NCBI GenBank assembly: GCA_963930775.1
Contig: OZ005690.1
Location: 2,154,225-2,218,224 of the forward strand
Length of the DNA: 64,000 nucleotides
Direction of reading: 5' to 3'
Source of the DNA: Cliona cf. orientalis
Taxonomy: Eukaryota > Porifera > Demospongiae > Clionaida > Clionaidae
Shown here in pieces: positions 42,383 to 53,321 of this stretch. The position numbers and the translations under genes were made by a program. The notes beneath the pieces were generated by a model. It worked only from the letters and a program-made list of their open reading frames with translations. It did not search any database and was not told the origin of the DNA. How positions within the stretch are numbered: the stretch's first letter is position 1; every line of letters begins with the position of its first letter.

Positions 42383-42887
42383 GGTTTATTACAACCTAAG
42401 ATAAAAGAATATGTGAGCGTGTAATGTAATGTAATTAATGTAATGTAATGTAATGTAATGTAAATAATTCATTCGAAGCACAGGAAAAGGTATTGTGCAA
42501 TAATTTTAATATCAGCATGTAGAGTGGATCAAAAATAATAATTGAATCGTCTCAGATTTTTGATTTTTACTTTCAGTTTTGAAATACGAGTCGTAGTAGT
42601 TTCTGACCACCAAAGTATGCAGGAAATGACTACTGTCCAGATGGTGCAATGGTTAAGCTCAGTGTCTGCCAACCAGTGTCAAATGTGTGCACTGGTTCGA
42701 ATCCCACTCGGGGCCAATTTTTTTCCATCTTTTTTTCACTGCCAGTGATGCTGGGAAGGCAGTCTACATACACAAATAACATTCCATGGGTAAAGCTCCT
42801 TACATTGGATCTAGACTGGGGGATCATTACATATACAAGCCCCACGTCACTCAAATACACAGATCTCAGATGTACGTTGTGCATTAG

Positions 42888-43782
42888 AAATCAAGAAATC
42901 ACCTTAAAAATGGCAGACAGGTCCATTAAAGTTGCAGTCTTAGAAGGATACTTTGCTAGCCTTAGTGCTCTGGGATTCCCTATGCCCTTGACTTTGCAAC
43001 TGCAGCAGAGTGATCTGAGACTAAATGCAGCTATGTGGAGAGCCCAGTCTTCAAAGGCAGGCTTCTCTGTCAGCTTCTTCTGGCCTGTTGCTAACCCACC
43101 TGACCCAGCTGCAGGATTGAATAATTTGAAGAAAAAGAAAAGGAGAACAAAGAGGAGGAAAGCAAAGGCTGGCAGTATAGTAGAAGTAGTTAGTCTGCAA
43201 GCTAAATCTGCTAATTCTGAGTCTGGATCCCCATCTATTCCAATTGATGCCAACCATGATGGCCCTCATTCGGATAAATCACAGCAAAGTGAAGAGCCTT
43301 CGGACCAGCCAACAGCTATTGATCTTGAAGAGTGTACTGATGTTATGTATGAGAAGAAGGATGATGTTCATGGTGTAAAGTATGTTTGTGGTGAAAGTGA
43401 TGGCTGGACGCCAGTTGTTGGTAAGCGGAAGAAATACAAGGTGCCAACATGCCTGATTAAATCGAGAGCTCCACCACACATCTGTGCAAATCTACCATCT
43501 ACTAGTGATTCCAGTGATTCAGATAGTTCTGGCTCCAACTGCTCACTTAACATCCCAGCTGGTGCAAATGTGCACTACTCAAAGCGTGGTGGTAAACCTG
43601 GCCTTCAAATAACATCTAGTTCAACAGCTACTTGGACCCCCATCTCATCTAGAACAAGATCCAAACTCAAGACTAACACATGTAGTTAGTGTACTTTTTA
43701 TCAGGCTGTTACGGTCTCTGTAACAGTCCTTCAGCTACTATAGCTGTAAAGTAATAATAATAATAATAATAATAATAATATA
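42888..43782 (+). mobile_element. Insertion with one ORF and a TAA-repeat tail (retroposon-like)
   Basis: Flanked by ATTAG (42883-42887 and 43783-43787). The uninterrupted site is visible in the sister copies near 44455-44465 and 45595-45605. The 3' end is GTAATAATAATAA..., a simple-repeat tail as in I-type non-LTR elements, preceded by a short stem GTTACGG..CTGTAAC. It contains the ORF 42910-43689. Confidence 0.75.
42910..43689 (+). CDS. 259-codon ORF of the retroposon-like insertion, unknown function
   Basis: ATG at 42910 lies 22 nt inside the insertion, in a purine-rich context (TTAAAAATGGCA). Residues 1-75 are ordered-looking (VAVLEGYFASLSALGFPMPL, WRAQSSKAGFSVSFFWPV). Then comes a lysine/arginine block (KKKKRRTKRRKAK), a long acidic/serine-rich stretch, WTPVVGKRKKYKVP, a serine-aspartate run, and a C-terminal WTPISSRTRSK. 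Basic, low-complexity, nucleic-acid-binding character would suit an ORF1-type protein of a non-LTR element, but no domain is recognised. The same frame is open further upstream into the V element; homologous V copies show that part is not coding. Confidence 0.6.
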   Translation: MADRSIKVAVLEGYFASLSALGFPMPLTLQLQQSDLRLNAAMWRAQSSKAGFSVSFFWPVANPPDPAAGLNNLKKKKRRTKRRKAKAGSIVEVVSLQAKSANSESGSPSIPIDANHDGPHSDKSQQSEEPSDQPTAIDLEECTDVMYEKKDDVHGVKYVCGESDGWTPVVGKRKKYKVPTCLIKSRAPPHICANLPSTSDSSDSDSSGSNCSLNIPAGANVHYSKRGGKPGLQITSSSTATWTPISSRTRSKLKTNTCS

Positions 43783-43970
43783 ATTAGTATTATGATGTTA
43801 TAGTGGGTGTAGTAATCAATATGTTTGCAAGTTGAGATTTTCTGCCTTACCACATATCTGACCTATTGTAGCAGACATATAGGATAGGAACTGGTGACAT
43901 ACCGTTAACTAATTACTGGTTGATAAAATTCTTTTATCTTAGGTTGTGGTTTAGCTTGTTACAACCTATT

Positions 43971-45029
43971 ACAACCTAAGATAAAAGAATATGTGAGCGT
44001 GTAATGTAATGTAATTAATGTAATGTAATGTAAATAATTCATTCGAAGCACAGGAAAAGGTATTGTGCAATAATTTTTATATCAGCATGTAGAGTGGATC
44101 AAAAATAATAATTGAATCGTCTCAGAATTTTGATTTTCACTTTCAGTTTTGAAATATGAGTCGTAGTAGTTTCTGACCACTAAAGTATGCAGGAAATGAC
44201 TACTGTCCAGATGGTGCAATGGTTAAGCTCAGTGTCTGCCAACCAGTTTTAAATGCGTGCACTGGTTCGAATCCCACCCAAGGCCAATTTTTTTCCATCT
44301 TTTTTTTCACTGCCAGTGATGCTGGGAAGGCAGTCTACATACACAAATAACATTCCATGGGTGATGCTCCTTACATTGGATCTAGACTGGGGGATAATTA
44401 CATATATAAGCCCCAAGTCACTCTCAAATACACAGATCTCAGATGTCACGTTGTGCATTAGTATTATGACGTTATAGTGGGTATAGAAATCAGTGTTTGC
44501 AAGTTGAGATTTTCTGCCTTACCACATACCGTAGAAACTGGTTGTTAAGCGCTGCTCGCTGTTAAGCGCTGCTCGCAGTTAAGCGCATACTTTTTATTAA
44601 GCGCATAGTTTTGTGCGAGCTTTACCGCTCTTTGTTAGGCGCATATGCCCAGCAAGCCAGCTGAAGGACGAACGATCGGTTATATGAGCCCAGAAAGAAG
44701 GCTAGAAGTAGGCTGGAGAAGAAAACGTCGAGAATTACGCTCTCTGGTCGCTTCTTGGCCACCGTTGTAGGCCTATCTACCCTCGATACGTTCTTTACGC
44801 ACGCCCCACCTACCGTGTTTTAGCACTTTTAATTAAGCGCATGCTTCCTGTTAAGCGCATACTTTTTGTTAAGCGCATATTTTCTTGCTGCCGCGTGCTA
44901 TAAGCGCATGCGCTTAACAACCAGTTTCTACGGTACCTGACCTATTGTAGCAGACATAATATATGATAAGAACTGGTGACATACCATTAACTAATTACTG
45001 GTTGATAAAATTCTTTTATCTTAGGTTGT
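43971..45029 (+). mobile_element. TIR family V, copy c, interrupted
   Basis: Same termini. The tRNA-like core is about 44204-44285. Interrupted by a TA-flanked MITE at 44529-44933. Confidence 0.85.
44529..44933. mobile_element. MITE with TA|CCGTAGAAACTGGTTGTTAA ends, inside V copy c
   Basis: CCGTAGAAACTGGTTGTTAA is mirrored at the right (TTAACAACCAGTTTCTACGG). TA occurs at both borders (44527-44528, 44934-44935), and the empty site is seen in copies b and d (ACCACATACCTGACC). The interior repeats GTTAAGCGCAT in both orientations. Confidence 0.88.
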
Positions 45030-45042
45030 GGTTTAGCTTGTT

Positions 45043-45757
45043 ACAACCTAAGATAAAAGAATATATGAGCGTGTAATGTAATGTAATTAATGTTACAACC
45101 TAAGATAAAAGAATATGTGAGCATGTAATGTAATGTAATTAATGTAATGTAATGTAATGTAATGTAATGTAAATAATTCATTCGAAGCACAGGAAAAGGT
45201 ATTGTGCAATAATTTTTATATCAGCATGTAGAGTGGATCAAAAATAATAATTGAATCGTCTCAGATTTTTGATTTTCACTTTCAGTTTTGAAATAAGTGT
45301 CGTAGTAGTTTCTGACCACTCAAGTATGCAGGAAATGACTACTGTCCAGATGGTGCAATGGTTAAGCTCAGTGTCTGCCAACCAGTGTCAAATCCATGCA
45401 CTGGTTCGAATCCCACCCGGGGCCAATTTTTTTTCCATCTTTTTTTTCACTGCCAGTCATGCTGAGAAGGCAGTCTACATACACAAATAACATTCCATGG
45501 GTAATGCTCCTTACGTTGGACCTAGACTGGGGGTGATTGCATATACAAGCCCCAAGTCACTCTCAAATACACAGATCTCAGATGTACGTTGTGCATTAGT
45601 ATTATGATGTTATAGTGGATATAGTAATCAATGTTTGCAAGTTGAGATTTTCTGCCTTACCACATACCTGACCTATTGTAGCAGACATATATGATAGGAA
45701 CTGGTGACATACCGTTAACTAATTACTGGTTGATAAAATTCTTTTATCTTAGGTTGT
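45043..45757 (+). mobile_element. TIR family V, copy d
   Basis: Starts with a short duplicated left end (45043 and again 45095) and ends at 45757. The tRNA-like core is 45344-45424 with intact A and B boxes. Confidence 0.82.
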
Positions 45758-45774
45758 GGTTTAGCTTGAAAGAA

Positions 45775-46005
45775 ATAAACTATTAAATAATTAATTAATG
45801 TTCGAGACTCTGGGAAGCTATTTATGACAAACTGTTTACATGAGCACGCAGAATGGATCGCACCTGGAAATTTGATGGAACAGAATTTTGATTCACGCCT
45901 TAGAATTAAAGTTATGGCCCTTTAAAGTTTTCCCATATTATGTTTGTATAGGGAAGCCATGCGTTTGCAATGTTTTCCGCCCACGCGCTACGTGAAAAAC
46001 GAATC
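45775..46005 (+). repeat. TIR family U, truncated copy
   Basis: GAGCACGCAGAATGGATCG through GCCCACGCGCTACGTGA, then unrelated sequence; both ends are lost. Confidence 0.65.
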
Positions 46006-46194
46006 CCGTTATGTATACCCGAAACCCGCGCGCTCCGCGCGCCATAGGCGCACGGCCCATAGGGGGCTGGGCTAAATCACACAGTATTATAATATGAACT
46101 GCTAAGGCTAGGTAGGGTTTGGTTTTAGGGTAGTGTTTGACACACAAGGGTTAGTACTACTATTGTCTATAAAGTCGTGACAAAAGAGCAACTG

Positions 46195-46266
46195 GCAGCG
46201 GCGTTCACGGTGGTGCCTAAGGCTCTGGTGTATGGATCCGTGGACCCCAGTTCGATCCTCGCTCCA
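46195..46266 (+). repeat. tRNA-like sequence
   Basis: TGGTGCCTAAGGCTCTGG and CAGTTCGATCC at A- and B-box spacing, followed by a T-run. The stems do not close well. Probably a tRNA-derived SINE head. Confidence 0.4.
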
Positions 46267-46489
46267 TTTATTGATTTTTTTTTTCCCCAATAAAACCATT
46301 GCAAGGCAATATGGCATACCCATCCAAACCACTTTCTCCATATAAACTTAATACAAACAAAAATGAAGCTAGCAACGCGTCTGTGTAACCAATTTACATG
46401 GTTAAGAGATCAAATGATAGCTCATTCTGTGAGCTATCTGGTGCAATTTGTTCTGTGACTGAACTCCTAACCAGAGCTGAGATATTGTA

Positions 46490-47196
46490 CAGTGCTACAG
46501 AGCAAGAGAGCAAAACTTTTAATTTTCCTTTACAAGCAGATTTATTATCACAAAATTAGTCAAATGTTGCTATTTTAGCAATAAAAAGTCGTTTCAGGCC
46601 AAAAATTTTTTTACGATTTTCCCCATAGAGTTCAATATAGAAACCATACAAGTGCAGCTAGCTTTTTAGCAAAAATCTTGCAAATTTTGACTTCAAATGC
46701 GAATATCTCAAGAATGCAAGCTCATATGGACTTCTTATCCGGTACCATAGTATATCACTACAGTGTCTACATGTACCTAAAATATGGACTCTTAACAGGA
46801 AGTGGAAGTAGCGATTCTTATCCCAAACGTTTTTTGACTGTTTTTGCTTAAATTTTAGCATATTTTTGCAAGTTTCTCAGTAATTCCTTGGAGTTTACAC
46901 CTCTAGCTCGGGACTAAGTTTTTTCCTTGCAGTACCTACCACTGTGTCAAGTCGGCATTCTTAACGCAAAGCAGTTTGTCTAAACTGATCCCAAACACTT
47001 TTTCAGTACCTCGGTATAGAAATATGGCCACGCCTCCTTATTAAAACCACATGGGAATTCCTCTCACTCACTGAAGCTCAACAAGGACTTACTATTTAAG
47101 AATCTGTTGTCAATTAGTACCCAATTACTATATGTTTTGGCTTAGGCACAATAAAGTAAAAATTGAAAAGTTTTGCTCTCTTGCTCTGTAGCACTG
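46490..47196. mobile_element. 707-bp Tc1/mariner-like non-autonomous element
   Basis: TA|CAGTGCTACAGAGCAAGAG at the left and CTCTTGCTCTGTAGCACTG|TA at the right, with the match continuing through GAGCAAAACTTTT. No transposase ORF. Confidence 0.8.
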
Positions 47197-47960
47197 TAGA
47201 TTATCTGGGGATCCTTGGCGGCCCATAGTTTGTATGGTGCCATGTCTGTAGTACTGCATGAGGAACTATCATACCTATTATAATTTTAGCATTAGTCTAG
47301 CTAGCTACATCACAATAAGAATTCATACCATGCATACTTACACTGTACTGACATCCCTGGCACTCGATTAGATGCTCTAGTCATCGAGCACCAATCATAA
47401 CAAATACTACTGCTTACAATTAAAGTTTCTACTTCGTACACGCACGCACACATCCTATTCGCGATTTATGATCAAACTAGCTTACCTTCCATTGGCTTTT
47501 CTCGTTACAAACTAGAGAATCGCTTTAGTTGACGACCATCGGTACCGTTCTTCTTGCCCAATATTGGTTCCAAGCCTTTCCATACGCTTCGTTTTCTCCT
47601 TCTTTCACCGCTATGAGCAACGCAACACACCAACGAACTTATCTCATTCTCCTTGGTGCCACTCGTTCATTGCATTCTTCAATTTAGGTGGGCGTTACCG
47701 TACGCGCAACGTCACAGCATGCGATCGAAAATTTATTGGTGCAATGCACGTACGTACTAACAGGGACTTTCCCCATGGTTCTGACACAACAAACACGGCG
47801 TTTTCTCAGATATAAAAGTGAAATTTAAAGGTTTGATACATATGATTTTCTCTATTTCTTCCATTCTTCACCTGCATATAAAATTATTGCATGATATCGT
47901 TCCATAGGCCCCAAGAATTATTTATTTATATTACATTACATTACATTACATTACTCATAC
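47197..47960. other. No gene confirmed
   Basis: Contains a short ATTAC repeat at about 47930-47955. A plus frame at 47564-47815 is unrecognised. Confidence 0.35.
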
Positions 47961-47965
47961 GGAAA

Positions 47966-48385
47966 TTCTTTTATCTTAGTGTGTAATTTCACAAAGTGCT
48001 GGTGGAATGTGTGGAGAGCCATAAAGTGCAAGAAAACTCTTAGTAGAACCTTATAATGCAAGCAAACTCAGAATGGAGCCATATAATGCAAGCAGGAGCA
48101 ATATAACAATGTATGTTCGGTAAAGGGTCGTCAACGTACCCCGCGCACCCGTAATTTTTTTTTATGGGCAAACATTGCAAGTGAATGGCTTCCTATACAA
48201 ACATATGGGAACCTTTAAAAAGCCGTAACTTTAATCCTAAGGCGTGAATCAAAATTCTGTCCGGTCAAACCTATTATTTTGACCCATTCTGCGTGCCCAT
48301 GTAAAAATTATGTCCCCAAGTAGTCCCAAATCCCCCATGAATTACACTATGAAACTTTTTCTTTGTTTTTTTCTTTTTCAAGCAA
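47966..48385 (-). mobile_element. TIR family U, reverse copy with a V-like end
   Basis: ATTCTTTTATCTTAGTGTGT at the left mixes the V and U termini. Then reversed U interior (GGTAAAGGGTCGTCA at 48119, TTCTGCGTGCCCATG). Confidence 0.65.
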
Positions 48386-48391
48386 GCCTAT

Positions 48392-48772
48392 ACACTAAGC
48401 AGAAAAAAAAAGTGTCCGGAAACCACCATATAATCAAGCTGGATGCATAGTAGAACCATGCAATGCAAGCAGGCACCCTAAACTTCAATTTTGTCAATAG
48501 TTGGTAAAGGTCGTCACGTTTATGTGCGCGCGAGGCCCCGCCCCTCACGTAGAACGTGGGCGGAAAACATTGCAACTGCATGGCTTCCTATACAAACATA
48601 TGGGAAAACTTCAAAGGGCCGTAACTTTAATTCTAAGGTGTGAATCAAAATTCCCCAAGGTCAAATCTCTAGTTTCGACCCTTTCTGCGTGCCCATGTAA
48701 AAATTATCTCCCCAAGTGCTCCCAAACCCCCCAAACATTAATTAATTATATAAATTCTTTTTTTTCAAGGCG
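48392..48772 (-). mobile_element. TIR family U, reverse copy
   Basis: ACACTAAGCAGAAAAAAA at the left; the right TIR is eroded to TTCTTTTTTTTC. The 14-mer is at 48503. Confidence 0.75.
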
Positions 48773-48778
48773 ACCTGA

Positions 48779-49130
48779 ACACTAAGCAGAAAAAAAATTG
48801 TCCAAAAACCACCATATAATTGAGCTGGGTACATAGTGGAACCATAAAATGCAAGCAGGCAGCCTAAATTTCAATTTTGTCAAAAGTTGGTAAAGGTCGT
48901 CACGTTCATGTGCGCGCGTGGGCGGAAACATTGCAAACGCATGGCTTCCCTGTACAAACATATGGGGAAATTTCAAAAGGCCGTAACTTTGATTCTAAGG
49001 TGTGAATCAAAATTCCCCAAGGTCAAATCTCTAGTTTCAACCCATTCTGCGTGCCCATATAAAAATTATGCATCCAGGTGCTCTCAATCCCCCTGTGAAT
49101 TATTTTTCTATATTTTTTTCTACTTAGTGT
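48779..49130 (-). mobile_element. TIR family U, reverse copy
   Basis: ACACTAAGCAGAAAAAAA ... TTTTTTTCTACTTAGTGT, 352 bp; the 14-mer GGTAAAGGTCGTCA is at 48889. Confidence 0.82.
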
Positions 49131-49147
49131 TTAACAAGGCGACCTGA

Positions 49148-49523
49148 ACACTAAGCAGAAAAAAAATTGTCCAAAAACCACCATATAATCGAGCTGGGTG
49201 CATAGCGGAACCATACAATGCAAGCAGGCAGCCTAAAATTCAATTTTGTCAAAAAGTTGGTAAAGGTCGTCATGTTTATGTGCGCGCGTGGCCCCGCCCC
49301 TCACGTAGCGCGTGGGCGGAAACATTGCAAACGCATGGCTTCCTATACAAACATATGGGATAACTTCAAAAGGCCGTAACTTTAATGCTAAGGCGTGAAT
49401 CAAAATTCCCTAAGGTCAAATCTCTAGTTTCGACCCATTCTGCGTGCCCATATAAAAATTATGCACCCAGGTGCTCTCAACCACCCTGTGAATTATTTTT
49501 CTATATTTTTTTCTACTTAGTGT
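49148..49523 (-). mobile_element. TIR family U, reverse copy
   Basis: Both TIRs present, 376 bp; the 14-mer is at 49259. Separated from the previous copy by AAGGCGACCTGA, a spacer seen before several copies. Confidence 0.82.
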
Positions 49524-49581
49524 TTAATTTCTACTTAGTGTATAACTTAGTGTATAATTAGTGTATAACAAGGCGACCTGA

Positions 49582-50934
49582 ACACTAAGCAGAAAAAAAA
49601 TTCTCCAAAAACCACCATATAATCGAGCTGGGTGCATAGTGGAACCATACAATGCAAGCAGGCAGCCTAAATTTCAATTTTGTCAAAAAGTTGGTAAAGG
49701 TCGTCACGTTTATGTGCGCGCGTGGCCCCGCCCCTCACGTAGCGCGTGGGCGGAAACATTGCAAACGCATGGCTTCCCTGTACAAACATATGGGAAAACT
49801 TCAAAGGGCCGTAACTTTAATTGTAAGGTGTGAATAAAAAATCTGTCCAGTCAAATCTCTAGTTTCGATCCATTCTGCGTGCCCATGTAAAAATTATCTC
49901 CCCAAGTACTCCCAAACCCCCCATGAATTAGATTATTTAATTATTTAATTATTTAAATTTGCTTTTTTTTTCTACTTACAGTCTACGCTAAGACCTCCTT
50001 AAGTGGTACTATGGAATGTTATCATCAATCAACCGCGGTTGACGTATAGGCGCGCCACAGTCAGGAAGGGTGGTCTATGAATATAATTATTTGCGCATGC
50101 CTCGCGTATACGCGTAAGCTAACAGCGATTAAAGCCCTATGCATGACGTCACACCACTGGTCGACACGGCTACAAATTCCCTTTTTTGAGATTTTGTGCA
50201 GCTATATCTGAACACGAGCAAGGATTTACCGGAAGCCAAGGCAGGTCAATGATCTATGGGATGGAATGTTCATGTGACCAATTAATCAAGCAGCCAGGAC
50301 AGTTTGCTGCAGGTTGAACACTCGCTTGAACTTCACCGAAACAGAGCGATGACTGGAGATGGCCATGAAGATCGGTTCATAAATAACGAACAGTTATAGG
50401 TAGAGAGTTCAAACCTGTTACAGAGACTAGTATTAAGGTAGATCTATTAGCCTCAGTTCAGTTTAGTTAGTACTACAGTGTTGTACATGGAGCTATTTTT
50501 GTGAGAATTGTTGAATTATTTCTGATATTTGAGCTGGTGTTTCTGGAGGTAACGACAACGGTATGTCTCAAGTATTTGTCAAGATACTTACTTGAAAGTT
50601 AGCTCCCAGATTTGTAACTATGAACTGCTGGAGGCTATTTGCTGCATGTTGAACACTCAACTGAAGTTGGAGGCGGCCAGACTCGCCTAAGGACCGTTTG
50701 GCCTTGTTCTGCTCGAATGACCGGCCAGAATCTATGATCTTGTACTCCCAGGTGTTCTATAATCCCTTTGCACTGTGTGTTTTAAGTGTGTAGCTTACAT
50801 CTCTTATGTCTAGGTAGCTACGAAAATTTTAGTACATGCATTATTCCACCATGCGGTCGCCCATATACTACTGTACAGCTGCTCAACCGCATTCCAGAGC
50901 CAATTAAGGCGGTCTTAGCGTAGACTGTTAGTGT
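49582..50934 (-). mobile_element. TIR family U, reverse copy interrupted by a 949-bp element
   Basis: ACACTAAGCAGAAAAAAA at the left; the right end TCTACTTAGTGT is split at TTA by 49979-50927. The 14-mer is at 49693. Confidence 0.82.
49979..50927. mobile_element. 949-bp non-autonomous element with TTA duplication (PIF/Harbinger-like)
   Basis: CAGTCTACGCTAAGACC at the left and GGTCTTAGCGTAGACTG at the right. TTA lies on both sides (49976-49978, 50928-50930) and the U-family terminus is re-joined when it is ignored. No long ORF. A 3-bp TTA/TAA duplication is typical of Harbinger. Confidence 0.82.
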
Positions 50935-50963
50935 TTAACTATTTCTATTTCAAGGCGACCTGA

Positions 50964-51355
50964 ACACTAAGCAGAAAAAAATGTCCAAAAACGGCCACAT
51001 AGTTGAGCTGGATGCATAGTAGAGCCATACAATGCAAGCAGGCATCCTATACATCAATTTTGATCAAAGTGGGTAATGGTCGTCACGTTAATGTGCGCGC
51101 GTGGCCCCGCCCCTCACGTAGCGCGTGGGCGGAAAACATTGCAAACGCATGGCTTCCTATACAAACATATGGGAAAACTTCAAAGGGCCATAACTTTAAT
51201 TGTAAGGTGTGAATCAAAAATCTGTCCGGTCAAATCTCTAGTTTTGACCCATTCTGCGTGCTCATGTAAAAATTATCCCCCCAAGTGCTCCCAATCCCCC
51301 CATGAATTAGATTATTTAATTATTTAATTATTTGCTTTTTTTTTCTACTTAGTGT
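50964..51355 (-). mobile_element. TIR family U, reverse copy
   Basis: ACACTAAGCAGAAAAAAA ... TTTTTTTTCTACTTAGTGT, 392 bp; carries GTAATGGTCGTCA in place of the usual 14-mer. Confidence 0.8.
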
Positions 51356-51518
51356 TTAATAACTACTACTTAGTGTATAACTACTTAGTGTGTAATTACT
51401 TTTATTTACTTTTACTTCTTAGTGTGTAATTTTATAATATATTTATGCATGCATACATACAGATGACAAATTGCGAAAATGAAGGATGCATGCATAGGGT
51501 ACATAAATAGTGTCTTAA

Positions 51519-52531
51519 GGTACCATTAAATTGCGTGGGCGTGAGGTGGGGGATATGACACCTAAACCACATCAAAGTCATTAGTGAGGTGCATGTTGTG
51601 TAACCACGCCCTTTTAATTGCACAGGTCTCAGGGGTGTGGCTGCTAGAGCCGGAAGTGTTCATTTAATATCCTCCATGGACCGGAAGCCGAGCCGGAAGG
51701 GAGGGGCCAGGCCACGCCCAAAACAGCCCCACCCTGTTCCCCGAGGACCACCATTCTCAATCAAGTGCCTACTAACCACCGGATGTCCACCGGAAGCCCA
51801 CAATCAATCCCAATTAAAACACACAGCTTCCTCAAGGCCAAAACACACACAAACACTTGGAGGCCGTTCTGCCACACCGCCCACACAAGAGCTCACCTCA
51901 TTTCCTGTGTGGGCGGAGTAACAACACGTCATCGCAACCACATCCGCTTCAAACCATCGTCAGCTTCCGTCCAGCCGTACAGGCCCCTCGATCGCACCGG
52001 CGTACAGTGCCTCATTAACTGACATGGCCTCACCTTTGACCTCCTGCCACGCCCCCAAAGCCTCCTCGCGGGGTTCAAAGGTCACCACCGCTTCCGGGAC
52101 ACGCCCACCTATCGCCGAGGCCAAGTCCCAGGCGCCGATATCCAAGCACTGGCCCGTGAAGCCACGCCCAATCGGAAGCAATAAAACCTGCATTAACGCA
52201 CACGCACACACTCCACACAGTGCCAGGAACACGCCCACATGCTTAATTAGGCCTAATAAGGCTTTTTTTTTTTTTTTTTTTTTTTTTGTCGTTGCGGTTA
52301 ATAGTTAAGCAAGAATACTTTGATCTTGCTTTGATGTGGGCAATTACCGGCCTTTTCTTCAGGGGCCACTTCCGGTCGCTAATTACACGCGCATAATCAT
52401 CCCTGGCCGATTCTGGACACGCCCACCTTCGACCAAAAGCACTCGTATGGCCTCTTCGGCCACGCCCCTTCACGATTCGCTAATTGAATTAGCCATTCCT
52501 GACGCTCACGCCCACGCAATTAAATGGTACC
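51519..52531 (-). mobile_element. TTAA element, copy 2 (1,013 bp)
   Basis: Same TIRs as copy 1; TTAA at 51515-51518 and 52532-52535. Nearly identical interior with a few substitutions. The minus-strand ORF is 52238-51960 (92 codons) plus an upstream frame 52473-52243 across the A/T run. It sits at the 3' edge of the LINE remnant. Confidence 0.88.
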
Positions 52532-52902
52532 TTAAATATAAATATGTACCCGAAAAGACTAAAGAGTCAATAGTTATGAGTGATGTGATCAACATGGGAC
52601 CAGTAATTACGTTTGAAGGACAACAGAGAGGGGGATGATGTAATTTCATACGGTAATGAGTTCCACTGTGAAATAGTACGAAGGAAGAATGAATGGTAGA
52701 GAACATCAGTGAGAGCATACTGCTAAGCCAGATGCCTGTCTTCCTGTGAATGTGTGGAGTATGCATTTGAATACTTGGAGACCGGAGCATTTGGAAATCT
52801 ACAGCATCCCCACACAATTTTAAATAAATGGCTCAGGCTCAAGTACTGCCTGCGTTCATCCAAGTTGGGTAGTTGGTATTGGCTCAGTAGATTGCTGTAG
52901 TT

Positions 52903-52904
<2 letters not shown>

Positions 52905-52938
<34 letters not shown>
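52905..52938 (+). repeat. C homopolymer inside the LINE remnant
   Basis: More than 30 consecutive C; G-quadruplex-prone on the other strand, or an assembly artefact. Confidence 0.9.
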
Positions 52939-53071
52939 AGTCCTTGGAGCACATTCTAAGAGCAAATTTTTGGACTGCTTCTAATTTGTTGATGTCCTTA
53001 GAATGATGTGGACTCCAAACAGGCGCAGCATACTCCAAGCGCGGGGGTGTATCAGAGCGATGTACAGTTTA

Positions 53072-53321
53072 GGCCACTGTAACTTAAATGCTTGTTTCCC
53101 GTCCTCTCCAATTCCTGGAGAGCATGCGGGCGGGCGGTCATTATTCATTATTCATTATGCATGAACATCATTATGTAACCACTAAACCTTGCCCACTTCC
53201 TGTTGTTTACAAGGAGCATGCCTAGCTGGCTAGCTGAAGCAATGCATAATGAATTTTGAGGCGGCTACAAAATAAGCATGCGTGCGGGTGACGGGAAACA
53301 AGGAATCAAGTTACAGTGGCC
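53072..53321. mobile_element. 250-bp MITE with TTA duplication (Harbinger-like), inside the LINE
   Basis: GGCCACTGTAACTT...TGTTTCCCGTC at the left and GACGGGAAACA..AAGTTACAGTGGCC at the right. TTA on both sides (53069-53071, 53322-53324). The LINE words LHK and LYIAL become contiguous when it is ignored. Confidence 0.85.

Larger units (their letters stand above)
42391..43947 (+). mobile_element. TIR family V, copy b, interrupted
   Basis: ACAACCTAAGATAAAAGAAT ... ATTCTTTTATCTTAGGTTGT. The tRNA-like core is 42634-42715. An 895-bp insertion (42888-43782) separates GCATTAG from TATTATG, which are contiguous in copies c and d. Confidence 0.85.

Noticed and set aside
42649-42909. N-terminal extension of the 259-codon ORF into the V element
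   Set aside because: The same sequence in V copies a, c and d is non-coding tRNA-like DNA, so the real start is taken as 42910.
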